DNA from: Photobacterium alginatilyticum
GTDB taxonomy: Bacteria; Pseudomonadota; Gammaproteobacteria; Enterobacterales; Vibrionaceae
Length of the DNA: 64,000 bases
Assembly: GCF_009910675.1 (NCBI RefSeq)
Contig: NZ_RSEJ01000001.1
Span: 434,001-498,000 of the forward strand
Direction of reading: 5' to 3'
A model generated the notes under the pieces. That model was given only the letters and a program-made list of their open reading frames with translations. It was not told where the DNA came from and did no database searches. The stretch's first letter is position 1; every line of letters starts with the position of its first letter. The translations under genes and the position numbers were made by a program. Shown here piece by piece: positions 44,738 to 54,057 of this stretch.

Positions 44738-44950
44738 CTATTTGCTCTCAGAATCAGTTTGTTCACTGTCAGTTGACGGAGACTGTTCTGGTGATTCGGC
44801 CGTCGCATCTTGCTGTTGGGCTTCTTCCGCTTCCATTTTGGCACGCTCTGCCTTGGAGATGTAACGAGGCTTGTTGCTGCGGTGAAGCTTTGCGTTTGTC
44901 TTCTTCTTTCTTTTTTTTAACGCTTCGTTGATTTTTTTCTTTCGGTTCAT
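44738..44950 (-). CDS. DUF2986 family protein
   Basis: This 70-residue protein begins MNRKKKINEALKKRKKKTNA, a very basic head, followed by KPRYISKAERAKMEAEEA and an acidic Ser/Thr/Gln/Glu tail. This is the DUF2986 pattern of marine gammaproteobacteria. I chose ATG 44950, which starts exactly at the conserved motif; the frame opens 20 codons earlier. The function is unknown. Its charge split (basic start, acidic end) suggests nucleic-acid or ribosome association, which is a guess. Confidence 0.82.
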   Translation of the reverse strand: MNRKKKINEALKKRKKKTNAKLHRSNKPRYISKAERAKMEAEEAQQQDATAESPEQSPSTDSEQTDSESK

Positions 44951-45108
44951 CGTGTCGGTTCGCTTGTCAAAGTAAGGCGGTGATTGTAGCGGTATCCAGA
45001 TCGAAGACAAGTGGAATCTCGGCTTTTATCTACAACGGATAAGTGAGTTGCCCTTTAGGGCATACGTTAGCGTGGCGTGGTGGGTAATATCAATCGTTAA
45101 CCGGGAAC

Positions 45109-45136
45109 AAATCAGCCCCGGCGAAACGGGGCTGTA
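45109..45136 (-). terminator. Terminator of the ynj-like operon
   Basis: The stem CAGCCCCG/CGGGGCTG with a 6-base loop (45113–45134) lies 28 bases after the last gene of the operon. The minus-strand tail is ATTTGTTCC. Confidence 0.7.
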
Positions 45137-45163
45137 TGTTATTTGATAAGGGTGTTGATACTA

Positions 45164-45781
45164 TCAGGGAAGGGTATCTTTAAGCGTTTGGTAACCTGCC
45201 CAAATTCGAGTGGCCGTTGTGATCCAGCAGAGCGTGCCGAATATCAAGGCAATAACAGCAAAGTGCTGGGGAAGGAGACAGAACAGTATAAAACAACTAA
45301 TGGTTTCGGTGCCTTCTGTCAGTCCGCCGATATAATAAAGCGACTTCTGTTTATAAACCGGGCTTTCGATATTACGTTTGCTGGCCATTATGGCAAAGGC
45401 GAGAAAGCTCGAACCGGTTCCGATGAACGAAAAGATCAAAAAAGCCCCGGCAACGGCATTGGCTTCTGGATTAGCAAGAACGAAGCCGAATGGCACCATC
45501 GAATAAAATAGGAAATCAAAGGTAATATCCAAAAAACCGCCGCAATCGGAGATCCCCTGACGCCGGGCTACCGCCCCATCGAGCCCGTCAAATAGTCGGT
45601 TGAGCAGGATAAAGGCCAGCGCCCAATAGTATTCCTGCAGCATCAATGCTGGCAGCGCCATCAGGCCAAGAATGAAACCTGAAATCGTGATTTGGTTGGC
45701 TGTGATCCCCAGTTTGTCCGGCAGGGCAGAAAAGGTTTGTAGTGGCCATCGAATGACCTTGATGGCATAGCGGTCTAACAT
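45164..45781 (-). CDS. ynjF: CDP-alcohol phosphatidyltransferase family protein (YnjF-like)
   Basis: This 205-residue membrane enzyme has about six helices and the complete CDP-alcohol phosphotransferase motif DGLDGAVARRQGISDCGGFLD (D-x2-DG-x2-AR-x8-G-x3-D) at about 62–86. It should transfer a phosphatidyl or phosphoalcohol group from a CDP-linked donor; the acceptor is unknown. I chose ATG 45781, 12 bases after the ATPase stop. As in E. coli ynjABCDEF it is the last gene of the transporter operon, an odd but conserved pairing. Confidence 0.83.
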   Translation of the reverse strand: MLDRYAIKVIRWPLQTFSALPDKLGITANQITISGFILGLMALPALMLQEYYWALAFILLNRLFDGLDGAVARRQGISDCGGFLDITFDFLFYSMVPFGFVLANPEANAVAGAFLIFSFIGTGSSFLAFAIMASKRNIESPVYKQKSLYYIGGLTEGTETISCFILFCLLPQHFAVIALIFGTLCWITTATRIWAGYQTLKDTLP

Positions 45782-45792
45782 AGTGTTTCTCT

Positions 45793-46440
45793 TCAGTCCT
45801 GAGGGGTATCGATCCATGGCCAGCGCAGTACGCTGCCACCTTCGGGTATATCATCATCGTCATGGGTAACCATCAACGCAGGGATTTGTTGTTGTCTTAT
45901 CTGGTTGAAGACAAAGCTTCTGAACTCGCAGCGTAGGGCCTTGTCTAGCTTGCTAAACGGTTCATCAAGCAATACTGCATGTGGTTTGGATAGTAACATA
46001 CGCATTAAGCTAATACGGGCACGTTGGCCGCCTGATATCTCTGTCGGCATCTTGTCGGCCAGTTCAGGCAGGTCAATTTGTCGCAGGGTTTCCAACGCTC
46101 TTATCTTGCGCTCATTTCCTCGGATGCTCTTGGGCAGGCCGAATGCCAGGTTTTCCCAGATATTGAGATGCGGAAACAAGAGATCATCTTGGAATAAGAT
46201 GCCAATACGCCGTTGGTCGGGGGCCATTTCAGCCATACTTTGCCCGTCAAGGGTAACTTTTCCATCGAGCAGGAATTCCGGGCTCAGGTGGCCGGCAATG
46301 GCGCTGAGCAAGGTTGACTTGCCACAGCCACTGGGTCCCATCAGGGTGAGAATACTGCCCGGTTCAACTGAAAAGTTTATCGGCTGAAACAAGTGTTGCT
46401 CATTATTACTTATAGTGAGGTTTTCCACAGATAATGTCAT
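45793..46440 (-). CDS. ynjD: ABC transporter ATP-binding protein (YnjD-like)
   Basis: This 215-residue ATPase has Walker A GPSGCGKSTLLSAI, signature ISGGQRARISLMRML and Walker B AVLLDEPFSKLD, of the thiamine/iron/sulfate importer type (E. coli YnjD has 217). I chose ATG 46440 (MTLSVENLTIS), which overlaps the permease gene by 35 bases; the frame is open much further upstream inside the permease gene. It drives the YnjBC importer of unknown substrate. Confidence 0.85.
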   Translation of the reverse strand: MTLSVENLTISNNEQHLFQPINFSVEPGSILTLMGPSGCGKSTLLSAIAGHLSPEFLLDGKVTLDGQSMAEMAPDQRRIGILFQDDLLFPHLNIWENLAFGLPKSIRGNERKIRALETLRQIDLPELADKMPTEISGGQRARISLMRMLLSKPHAVLLDEPFSKLDKALRCEFRSFVFNQIRQQQIPALMVTHDDDDIPEGGSVLRWPWIDTPQD

Positions 46441-48139
46441 CTGGGCGTTCTCTCCGTTGTTGCTGAGTTCGTCGGGTATAGCGGGCTGAGTAACGACTTG
46501 CCGCGATAGCCAAGGTAAAGAAAAGGAAAGGTAATACTCCCTGCAATAGGCCATATATTGCACTGACGCGGCGATCCTGCCCACTGGCAAGTGCTACCGC
46601 TTCTGTGGTGAGGGTAGAGATACGGCCCGCACCGAGCATTTGGGTCGGCAGGTATTGGGCAAGGCTAACACTTACCCCGACAGCCAGGCCCAGCCAAATC
46701 GCAGGCAATAGTAGCGGGCGCTTGACACGCCACCAGGTTTGCCAGCCATTAAGGCCCAGGCTTCGGGCGGACTGATCAAGGCGTATATCGTAATTACGCC
46801 ATGGGCCATCCAATGCCAGATACAGGTATGGGAAAACAAAAAACAGATGACTCCATGCGACCCACAGCCAATACCACTGGCCGGGAATTAAATAGGTGGT
46901 GATCTGAATACCAAACAACAGTGATAGTTGAGGAAGTACCATTGGCAATGCAATAAGCCAGCTCGGTATTCCTCGTTGGTACTGTTGGCGATACTCAAGG
47001 CAGGCAACGGCCAAAACCAGGGCGCAGAGGCTGCTCACCAGCGCCAGGCTGATACTGTTGGCTGCAAGCTCTACCAGCGACAGAGACTCTTGCTGCCAGA
47101 AGCGAAGGCTGTATCGGTTCGGCAGTAAGTCAGGGAACCGCCAGCGATGGGCAAAAGACCAGAGTACTAATACCGGAATCACCAGGATAGGTATCAGAAC
47201 AAACGGCGCATAGCTTGGAAAGCGCAGCTTAGCACGGGGCTGGTGTAAGCGGCGGTGAGCCTTTGAGCTTAAGTGGCGAGGGCCGTCGATTTGCCATTGG
47301 CGGCAGTGCTGCAGCATTAGCCACTCTAGTAGACGGATTAACCCGAGAGCTAGCAGAGCCAGGCCCAATAATACCATAGCACCTACTGCGGCTCGCGGAA
47401 GCAATGTCAGTTCAGGTTCATTGAACCACTGCCACACCAGTACCGAGAAGGTAGGGGGTCTGGCTGGCCCTAAAATAAGTGCCACATCGACAACCGAAAT
47501 ACCGTACGCCGCGACGGCAAAAATCGGCAGTCGCATGCCCGGTAGCCATTGGGGCAATATAACCTTGAGCCAGCTTTCATTGTGGCTATATCCCAGCCCG
47601 GATGCTACGGCGGTCAGGCGGTTGACCTTAATCTGCTGAAGGACAGAAATGCTCATCAACAATAGGAATGGTGTTTCCTTGATAGCAAGGGCGAGCAGAA
47701 GGCCAATGCCATACTCATCTTTGATTAAGCTGAACCAGCCGTGGGTATCCAGGCCAATGGCCTCAAACAAGCGGAAGAACCAGCCTGCAGGGGCGAAAGT
47801 AAATGCAAAACCGATGGCAAAGGCGACATGAGGCATCGCCAGCATGGGAGATAGAGAATGTTCCACCCGTTGCCAGTGAGGGCTATTCCAGTATTGGCGA
47901 AGGATCAGAAAGCAAAATAGAACCGCCAGTCCGGTACTGCCAAGGCCTGTAAACAGTGTTAGCCAAAGGGACTGTGTTAGAGCCGGCCATTGGATAACTG
48001 CGTCGAAAGCAGACAGATTAGGGGTGGTTAGTCCTAAAGGCGGAAGCCAGGAAAAGGCGGGAATTAAAATACCTAGTACCCCGGGTACAAATGGCAGCGC
48101 GCAGAGAGCAAGGGTGAAAAGGTATAGCAAACGAATCAT
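46406..48139 (-). CDS. ynjC: ABC transporter permease, fused two-domain type (YnjC-like)
   Basis: This permease of about 577 residues has two repeated six-helix halves, each with an EAA-type loop (SGLGYSHNESWLKVILPQWL in the first and ARSLGLNGWQTWWRVKRPLL in the second), as in ThiP- or FbpB-like importers. E. coli YnjC is about 511 residues. I chose ATG 48139 with AGG seven bases upstream; an ATG at 48190 is also possible. It forms the membrane channel for YnjB and YnjD. Confidence 0.83.
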   Translation of the reverse strand: MIRLLYLFTLALCALPFVPGVLGILIPAFSWLPPLGLTTPNLSAFDAVIQWPALTQSLWLTLFTGLGSTGLAVLFCFLILRQYWNSPHWQRVEHSLSPMLAMPHVAFAIGFAFTFAPAGWFFRLFEAIGLDTHGWFSLIKDEYGIGLLLALAIKETPFLLLMSISVLQQIKVNRLTAVASGLGYSHNESWLKVILPQWLPGMRLPIFAVAAYGISVVDVALILGPARPPTFSVLVWQWFNEPELTLLPRAAVGAMVLLGLALLALGLIRLLEWLMLQHCRQWQIDGPRHLSSKAHRRLHQPRAKLRFPSYAPFVLIPILVIPVLVLWSFAHRWRFPDLLPNRYSLRFWQQESLSLVELAANSISLALVSSLCALVLAVACLEYRQQYQRGIPSWLIALPMVLPQLSLLFGIQITTYLIPGQWYWLWVAWSHLFFVFPYLYLALDGPWRNYDIRLDQSARSLGLNGWQTWWRVKRPLLLPAIWLGLAVGVSVSLAQYLPTQMLGAGRISTLTTEAVALASGQDRRVSAIYGLLQGVLPFLFFTLAIAASRYSARYTRRTQQQRRERPDDIICGKPHYK

Positions 48140-48196
48140 AAACAACCTAATGAATGGGTATTGGCTCCGTTGTTTAAGGCCAATACCCATACAGTT

Positions 48197-49375
48197 TTAG
48201 CTACCGTAGCGTTTTTGCCACTCGAGTTCCAGCGCAGTCAGCCAGCTCGGGTGAGGCTCTGGTATAGATTTAAACAGTGAGAAGCCTTGTGCGCCTCCTT
48301 CGGCGAGTGCACTGTGCTTAAGAACAGACGGATCGCCCCAAATCGAGGAGTCAGCTTTGCGAGCCTGCGCTTCCGGACTCATCAGGAAGTTAATCGCGAC
48401 CAGGGCTCCTTCTTTAGCCGAGGCATTCCAGGGGACGGCCAAAAAGTGAATATTTGACAATGCGCCCTGGTTGAAGGCATAGGTTTGCGCGGTTTCGACC
48501 AGATTACCGTGCTCAATGGCAGCCCGCGCAGCATTGGGGTTAAAGGTAATTGCCAGTAACAGTTGCTTGTCATCCAGTAACTGGATCGTTTCGCTGGTGC
48601 CGGACGGGAAGCGTTTCCCTTGCTGCCATGATACCGGATGAAGCTGATCCAGATATTGCCACAGCGGGGCAGTAACCTGATCAAACTTGGCTTTATCCTT
48701 CTTGCTGTCAAGTGGCTGGTATAGAGCCTCTCTGTTATCAGTCAGTTCAATAAGGGCTGCTTTTAGGAAGCTACTGCCGTGAAACTCCGGCGGTTGCGGG
48801 TAACTGACCTTACCGGGAAAGGCCTTCGCCAAGCTCAGTAACTCGCTGAAGTTTTGGGGTGGATTATTCAGTGTTTGCTTGTCATGAATGAAGACGAGCT
48901 GACCGACGCCCCAAGGCGCCTCAAGGCCGTTGGTTGGCTCGGTAAAGTCTTCGTCGATCGGCAGAGATTTATCGACATATTCCCAGCTCGGCAACTGCTC
49001 GGTAAACGGACCGTACAGAAGGCCACCTTGCTTCATGGAGCGGAAGTTTTCACCATTGATCCAAACCATATCGACACTGCCGCCGCTGTTTTTGCCGGCG
49101 GTTTTTTCTGCCAATAGCCGCTGGGTTGTCTCGGCGATGTCGGCCACTTTGACATGCTTTAGCGTCACCCCGTATTGAGCCTGAAGCTGACGCCCGGCCC
49201 AGCGCAGATAGTCGTTGATTTCCTGGCTGCCTCCCCAGGCATTAAAATAAACTGTTTGTCCCTGGGCTTTTGTAACAGTTTGCTGCCATGTGTCACCGGC
49301 AGCCTCGGTAGAGGCTTGGGCCGGTGTCAGGCTGGTAGCAAGCGAAATGGCTGCACCCAACAGTAATTTCTTCAT
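48197..49375 (-). CDS. ynjB: Periplasmic substrate-binding protein (YnjB-like)
   Basis: This 392-residue binding protein has a signal peptide [21 protein letters not shown] and the conserved start of the mature region [19 protein letters not shown], which recalls YnjB and thiamine/spermidine-type binding proteins. [13 protein letters not shown] and the C-terminal [14 protein letters not shown] are typical of the family. The ligand is not known. It lies four bases after the reductase gene and before the permease gene, so it is firmly in the operon. Confidence 0.83.
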   Translation of the reverse strand: MKKLLLGAAISLATSLTPAQASTEAAGDTWQQTVTKAQGQTVYFNAWGGSQEINDYLRWAGRQLQAQYGVTLKHVKVADIAETTQRLLAEKTAGKNSGGSVDMVWINGENFRSMKQGGLLYGPFTEQLPSWEYVDKSLPIDEDFTEPTNGLEAPWGVGQLVFIHDKQTLNNPPQNFSELLSLAKAFPGKVSYPQPPEFHGSSFLKAALIELTDNREALYQPLDSKKDKAKFDQVTAPLWQYLDQLHPVSWQQGKRFPSGTSETIQLLDDKQLLLAITFNPNAARAAIEHGNLVETAQTYAFNQGALSNIHFLAVPWNASAKEGALVAINFLMSPEAQARKADSSIWGDPSVLKHSALAEGGAQGFSLFKSIPEPHPSWLTALELEWQKRYGS

Positions 49376-49379
49376 ATGT

Positions 49380-51599
49380 TTAACTATCCCTTTCTTCTTT
49401 TAATACAGAATTGGCTGGTTCGGAATCTGGCTGTTTTTCGCTGCTCTCCTTGCGCATCCAGCCGTGGTATTTTTCGACCCATGCAAGCAGGCCTTTAGGC
49501 GCGTTGGCTTGTTTCCAGACGCCAGCAGTATATTTGACCGCTTCGCTCATGGTTGGGTAGGGGTGTACGGTTCCCAGTATTTTGTTCAGCCCTAGCCCGT
49601 GACGCATCGCAAGTGTAAATTCGGCCAGTAGCTCGCCAGCATTATTTCCAACAACGGTCGCGCCAAGGATTTTATCCTTTCCTTTCGGCGTAATCACTTT
49701 AATAAAGCCATGATCTTCCCCATCTGTGATGGCACGGTCAAGATCGTCTATCCCATAAGTAACGACTTCATAAGCAATACCTTGGGCTTCAGCCTCTTTT
49801 TCGTTTATTCCTACTCGGGCAACTTCCGGCGAGGTGTAGGTGGCCGCCGGCAAGACAGAGTAGTCCGCCTTGAATTTTTTGAACTGGCCGAACAGCCCGT
49901 TGACTGCGGCATACCATGCCTGGTGCGCTGCAGCATGGGTGAGCTGGAACGGACCGGAGACATCACCGACAGCATAGATGTTCGGGTATTCAGTTTGTAA
50001 GTACTCGTTTACCTGTACAGTACCACGCTCCGTTGTGGTAATGCCGAGTTCTTCAAGCCCGAACCCCTGAACATTGGCGACACGGCCGAGTGCCAGCATG
50101 ACGGCATCGAACTCGACAACAACTTGCTTTTCATTGTTGAAATCAAGGTATGCCCGCTGAACCACTTTCCCGTCTTGTTCGGTAACAGATTCAAAACGCA
50201 TGGCCCGGTGGCCCAGCTTGATATCTACGCCGTCGTTGTGCAGGCTTTGCCTGACAAGCTCAGCTGCATCGTTATCCTCGCGGATCAAGAGCTGTTCAGC
50301 CATTTCAACCAAGGTAACGTCACTGCCCAAACGGCTGAAACTCTGCGCCAGTTCACAGCCGATAGGCCCGCCACCGAGTACCAGCAGGCGCTTCGGCTGT
50401 GCCTTAAGCGACCAGATCGAGTCAGAGGTCAGGTAGGTGACCGTATCAAGGCCCGGGATAGCCGGTACCAGTGGACGTGCACCGGTAGCGATAACGATAT
50501 TTCTTGTTGTAATACGCTTCCCGTTTACCTCGACTTCCCACGGCGAGAGGATTCTGGCATCGCCTTTGATGCAGTTGACGCCGAGTTTGGAGTAGCGCTC
50601 TACCGAATCATGGGGTTCAATTTTGGCAATCACCTTGTGAATACGTGCCATCACCTTTTGAAAATCGACTTCAGGCTTTCCGGTTGAAATACCGAACTCA
50701 TTTGCTCGGGAGATTTCGGCCATAGTATGGGCGGCACGGATGATCGCCTTAGAAGGCACACAGCCGGTATTGAGGCAATCGCCCCCCATTTTATGCCGTT
50801 CGATAAGCGTTACTTTGGCTTTTACCGCCGCTGCAATATAAGAGCTGACCAGCCCGCCAGCACCGGCACCGATAACGACCATATTTTGATCGAATTTCGA
50901 AGGACGTTGCCAGTTGGCATAGACACGGCGCTGGTTGATCAGGTTGATAACGAATTTGGCCACTAATGGGAAGATCCCAAGCAACGCCAGCGAAATAAGT
51001 ACAGGTGCTGAAATGATGCCGCTGAGCGAGTCGATTTCGCCAAGCTGGGTACCTGCATTGATGTAAACCATGGTACCGGCCAGCATCCCGACCTGACTGA
51101 CGAGATAGAACATACGGGTGCTGATCGGGGTTAGGCCCATTAGCAGGTTGACCACGAAAAACGGGAACACGGGGATCAGGCGCAGAGTAAAGAGGTAAAT
51201 AGGACCGTCTTTGGCAATCCCGGCGTTAATTGGCGCCAGGCGGTGACCAAACTTGCTCTGAACCCAGTCGCGTAAAATGAAGCGGCTGAAAAGGAAGGCC
51301 AGGGTTGCGCCTATCGTACTGGCAAAGGAAACCAGCAGCAGGCTCCACCAGAATCCAAATAGAGCTGCCCCAAGTAACGTCATTATGGCAGCCCCAGGTA
51401 GCGACAGAGCTGTAACAATAACGTAGAGGACAAAATAGACCGCGCTTGATAGTAGCGGCTGCTGGGCAATGGTGTCTTGCAGTGCAATTTGCTGGGCCTT
51501 TGCTTGTTCAAGCGTAAAATATTGTCCCAGATCGAGGGCAAACCATAGGCCAATAAGGCTGGTTATTGCTGCCAGTAACAGGAGTTTTTTTCTATCCAT
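49380..51599 (-). CDS. VTT/DedA-domain membrane protein fused to a pyridine nucleotide-disulfide oxidoreductase
   Basis: This protein of about 739 residues has an N-terminal VTT (TVP38/TMEM64) membrane domain (about 1–230) with [18 protein letters not shown] and [16 protein letters not shown] motifs, followed by a mercuric reductase/dihydrolipoamide dehydrogenase-like flavoenzyme: FAD site [15 protein letters not shown], redox disulfide [16 protein letters not shown](P) site [11 protein letters not shown], and a dimerisation domain with HPYPTMSEA (catalytic His). I chose ATG 51599 with AAAGG upstream. It lies inside the ynj-like operon between ynjA and ynjB. E. coli has the rhodanese YnjE in its ynj operon instead, so a redox or sulfur theme may be shared. 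The substrate is unknown. Confidence 0.87.
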   Translation of the reverse strand: MDRKKLLLLAAITSLIGLWFALDLGQYFTLEQAKAQQIALQDTIAQQPLLSSAVYFVLYVIVTALSLPGAAIMTLLGAALFGFWWSLLLVSFASTIGATLAFLFSRFILRDWVQSKFGHRLAPINAGIAKDGPIYLFTLRLIPVFPFFVVNLLMGLTPISTRMFYLVSQVGMLAGTMVYINAGTQLGEIDSLSGIISAPVLISLALLGIFPLVAKFVINLINQRRVYANWQRPSKFDQNMVVIGAGAGGLVSSYIAAAVKAKVTLIERHKMGGDCLNTGCVPSKAIIRAAHTMAEISRANEFGISTGKPEVDFQKVMARIHKVIAKIEPHDSVERYSKLGVNCIKGDARILSPWEVEVNGKRITTRNIVIATGARPLVPAIPGLDTVTYLTSDSIWSLKAQPKRLLVLGGGPIGCELAQSFSRLGSDVTLVEMAEQLLIREDNDAAELVRQSLHNDGVDIKLGHRAMRFESVTEQDGKVVQRAYLDFNNEKQVVVEFDAVMLALGRVANVQGFGLEELGITTTERGTVQVNEYLQTEYPNIYAVGDVSGPFQLTHAAAHQAWYAAVNGLFGQFKKFKADYSVLPAATYTSPEVARVGINEKEAEAQGIAYEVVTYGIDDLDRAITDGEDHGFIKVITPKGKDKILGATVVGNNAGELLAEFTLAMRHGLGLNKILGTVHPYPTMSEAVKYTAGVWKQANAPKGLLAWVEKYHGWMRKESSEKQPDSEPANSVLKEERDS

Positions 51600-51603
51600 G
51601 ACT

Positions 51604-52209
51604 TTACCTTTTATCGTCGTCCGAAGGAGAGGCAATTGGCTGTTCTGCCGGTTGTTGGATCTCGTTTGGCTGAATCGGTAGCGAACAGAATCCTTGTTTC
51701 GGTACATCAAGGGCCGTGTTAAATTTTGCGGACAGGTTCTGGAATGAAATCAAGGCGGTGAGTTCGACAATGGCATCATCGTCATACCATTGTTTCAGCT
51801 GTGCGATCATTTCTTCATCGACACGTTGGCCTGTGATGGTAATGGCTTCAACATAGGCGAGCACGGCACGCTCCTGCGGTTCGAAAAGATCACTGACCTG
51901 CCAGTTGGCGAGAGCTTTGATTTTTTCGACAGAGTCGCAACGTTCGGCTAGCTTCATGCCATTGGCATCGACGCAAAATTCGCAGTCATTGAGTTGCGAC
52001 ACCCGCACACAGACCAAAGAACGTGTAACTGGCGTAACAGGTGATGACTTTCGGTCCAGGTAGCCAAAAAAGCCAGCTACAAGCCAGAATAGAGTAGGGC
52101 GGCGTCCCCAAAGCAGAGCGGGGTTTAGTACATTACCGTAGTGGCGTTTCTGTAGCCAAAGCAATGGCTTGATGAGTAAAGAATAGTGTTGTTTGGCTGG
52201 AATACGCAC
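51604..52209 (-). CDS. ynjA: AhpD-like carboxymuconolactone decarboxylase family protein (YnjA-like)
   Basis: This 201-residue all-helical protein has the AhpD-type redox motif NDCEFCVDANG (CxxC, at about 76–79) and the following AERCD segment. It is the first gene of the operon and stands four bases before the flavoenzyme gene. In AhpD the CxxC pair reduces peroxiredoxin with electrons from a dihydrolipoamide dehydrogenase system; the adjacent dehydrogenase-like gene makes a similar electron transfer attractive here, though unproven. The C-terminal 30 residues are Pro/Gln-rich and probably disordered. Confidence 0.83.
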   Translation of the reverse strand: MRIPAKQHYSLLIKPLLWLQKRHYGNVLNPALLWGRRPTLFWLVAGFFGYLDRKSSPVTPVTRSLVCVRVSQLNDCEFCVDANGMKLAERCDSVEKIKALANWQVSDLFEPQERAVLAYVEAITITGQRVDEEMIAQLKQWYDDDAIVELTALISFQNLSAKFNTALDVPKQGFCSLPIQPNEIQQPAEQPIASPSDDDKR

Positions 52210-52372
52210 ATGAGCCCCTTAATAATGCCTGTCTGGTTATAACTTTATGCTACAACGAGTATATCAATCTGGTAGATGCAATGATCAAATAAAATACGAG
52301 ATTGGTATGAGACAGAGACCGAATAAAGGGCAAATTAATTTCAAAAAACTAGGAAAAAATCTTTAATTTCGA

Positions 52373-52765
52373 CTAGTTGAGTGAAATGTAAACAGTTTGG
52401 CTCTTTTGTTGTTTGGCCATACTCGGCACTTCAGGCTGTTGTAACAATATATAGCCGGATGCGATAAGTGGCATGACAGCCAAGGCCATTGTTTTGCCGA
52501 TATGGTAGTTGCGGTACCAGTATTTTCTGGAGCGTATTTTCAGCAATATGCCCCAAAGCAGCAATATGATATTAAAGCCAATCGTTAGCGACAGGGTGTC
52601 ATCAAGTGCGTCTATTGGTGCCAGTTGTCGGGTAACCATAAACAAGGCAGCAGCGGGTGGAAATAAGCTAATGATCACCAAGGCACGCATAAGCTTGGGC
52701 CACTTGCAAAACTTGTCTTTGAACATCTGGTCAGCTTGTCCAGGAAAAGGCTTGGAACAGTGCAT
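52373..52765 (-). CDS. Hypothetical three-helix membrane protein
   Basis: This 130-residue protein has hydrophobic segments at about 27–46, 58–76 and 90–108, separated by basic loops (KIRSRKYWYRNYHIGK). There is no recognised family. The ATG is preceded by AGGAGG at a good distance, which supports real translation. It lies about 160 bases upstream of ynjA on the same strand and could be in the same transcription unit or separate. Confidence 0.6.
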   Translation of the reverse strand: MHCSKPFPGQADQMFKDKFCKWPKLMRALVIISLFPPAAALFMVTRQLAPIDALDDTLSLTIGFNIILLLWGILLKIRSRKYWYRNYHIGKTMALAVMPLIASGYILLQQPEVPSMAKQQKSQTVYISLN

Positions 52766-52993
52766 GACAACCTCCTGCTAGAATGACAGCCCAATTCTAC
52801 TAATGACAACATTGATGAAAAGGATATTGATGCTTTTATGAACAGCTTTGTGAGAGGTATCAATATTTGACGTTATATGACAAAAAATTGTCATTGGGAG
52901 GTGCAAAAAAGTGGTAATAAAATAATTATGCATGAGTGGCTATGCGTATATTTTTATTTCCATTAGTTGGGTATGCTGAAAATAGACAATAAA

Positions 52994-53020
52994 AAAAGAG
53001 GTGCTTAGCACCTCTTTTTA
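52994..53020. terminator. Terminator of tfoY
   Basis: The stem AAAGAGGTGC/GCACCTCTTT with a 3-base loop and A/T-run flanks lies 20 bases after the tfoY stop on the minus strand. It also faces the other way. Confidence 0.8.
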
Positions 53021-53039
53021 TAAATATCTATTAGGCTGT

Positions 53040-53630
53040 TCACGGTAATTCAGAAAGAAGTTCCGAACGACGCTGCTTAGTAATTACCGACCAATGCTGG
53101 CCGCTAACTGCACCCTCAAGGGCCCATAGCAACTCGATATTTACCGACTCTTGATGGGTTTGCTGCAATGCTTTATAGGCATTGAGCGCACCGGCTTCAA
53201 AGAGCTCTTCAACTGTCGTAATACCGGCCTTTTTCAGCATACGTTCGTTAGCTAAACGTAGGTTCGGTAAATCTTTTATACGACTAGGACCTGATTTGCT
53301 TTTGGTTTCTTTATCCTGTTTAGCGGCAGTAAAGGAACGCTTTGCTTGGCAAAGAATTTTTCCAGGTTCATCCCACCATTCCTGCGGAATAGCGTAATGC
53401 TTGGTCACAACAGGGAACCCGCGTTTTTTATAAACGTAAGGAGTTAAACCTGCCTGCTTAAATTCTTCTTCATTGTCGGCATTAGCTCGGAGGTGCAACT
53501 TATCGTTTACCACAAGTGCAAACATGGTTTCACCCGCGAATATACCAAAACCGCCAAACATCGAGCGAGATTTTACATTCTCGAAACAATTGAATAATCG
53601 TAGTGATTCTTTAAGTACTGGTTTGTCCAT
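53040..53630 (-). CDS. tfoY: TfoX/Sxy-family regulator TfoY
   Basis: This 196-residue protein has an N-terminal TfoX_N domain with [20 protein letters not shown] and [13 protein letters not shown] (about 15–85) and a C-terminal TfoX_C domain with [17 protein letters not shown] and [25 protein letters not shown] (about 110–185). It begins [10 protein letters not shown] at ATG 53630. I assign TfoY, not the competence regulator TfoX, because a GEMM-I c-di-GMP riboswitch precedes it and purR is next door, as for V. cholerae VC1722/VC1721. TfoY controls motility and type VI secretion in Vibrio. Confidence 0.9.
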   Translation of the reverse strand: MDKPVLKESLRLFNCFENVKSRSMFGGFGIFAGETMFALVVNDKLHLRANADNEEEFKQAGLTPYVYKKRGFPVVTKHYAIPQEWWDEPGKILCQAKRSFTAAKQDKETKSKSGPSRIKDLPNLRLANERMLKKAGITTVEELFEAGALNAYKALQQTHQESVNIELLWALEGAVSGQHWSVITKQRRSELLSELP

Positions 53631-53752
53631 GCTTCTTCTCGGTGAAAAATATCTTGAGTCACCTAACAACAGAGCGAGGATTTCAGATTAGCAAATTTCA
53701 CAAAAAAGTTATGTCAGGAAAATGTCAGGATTCATGACATCACTTATTGCTA

Positions 53753-53867
53753 GATCCATCGGCAACCCCGCTACCATAAGCAACTTAGTTATTGATAAAC
53801 TAACCACTTTTAGGCCGGAAGCTTTGCGTCCCATCCTTTCGGATGGTTTGCCTTGTTCGTGACTTTT
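53753..53867 (-). promoter_or_regulatory. GEMM-I cyclic-di-GMP riboswitch
   Basis: The minus strand reads GTCACGAACAAGGCAAACC, then the hairpin CCATCCGAAAGGATGG with a GAAA tetraloop, then GGACGCAAAGCTTCCGGCC, a variable stem of about 40 bases, and GGTAGCGGGGTTGCCGATGG. These are the conserved blocks of the c-di-GMP-I aptamer (V. cholerae Vc2). The variable stem looks longer than in Vc2. The aptamer ends about 120 bases before the tfoY ATG; direct repeats of TCCTGACAT in between may belong to the expression platform. Confidence 0.95.
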
Positions 53868-54004
53868 TAAGAATATCTCAGATAATATTTTTGAACTTGC
53901 TCCCATTCTGAAAAGTGTGATCTTGCTTCAAGTAATAGATCCCGGTTATGGGATGAGCGCAGCATAAATGCCTTAAAATGTTTACAGCAAAAAAAGAGTT
54001 AAAG

Positions 54005-54036
54005 ATAAAAAAACCGATATCAGATATCGGTTTTTT
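54005..54036. terminator. Terminator of purR
   Basis: The stem AAAAAACCGATAT/ATATCGGTTTTTT with a 3-base loop lies 22 bases after the purR stop on the minus strand. Confidence 0.85.
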
Positions 54037-54057
54037 TGAAGGGCTGAGGGATGCCAT

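Noticed and set aside
52675..52863. 62-codon minus-strand frame overlapping the hypothetical membrane protein start
   Set aside because: It overlaps a gene with a better ribosome site and shows no protein-like features.
53040..53630. Assignment as the competence regulator TfoX
   Set aside because: The GEMM-I riboswitch and the adjacent purR identify the TfoY locus by analogy with V. cholerae VC1722/VC1721.
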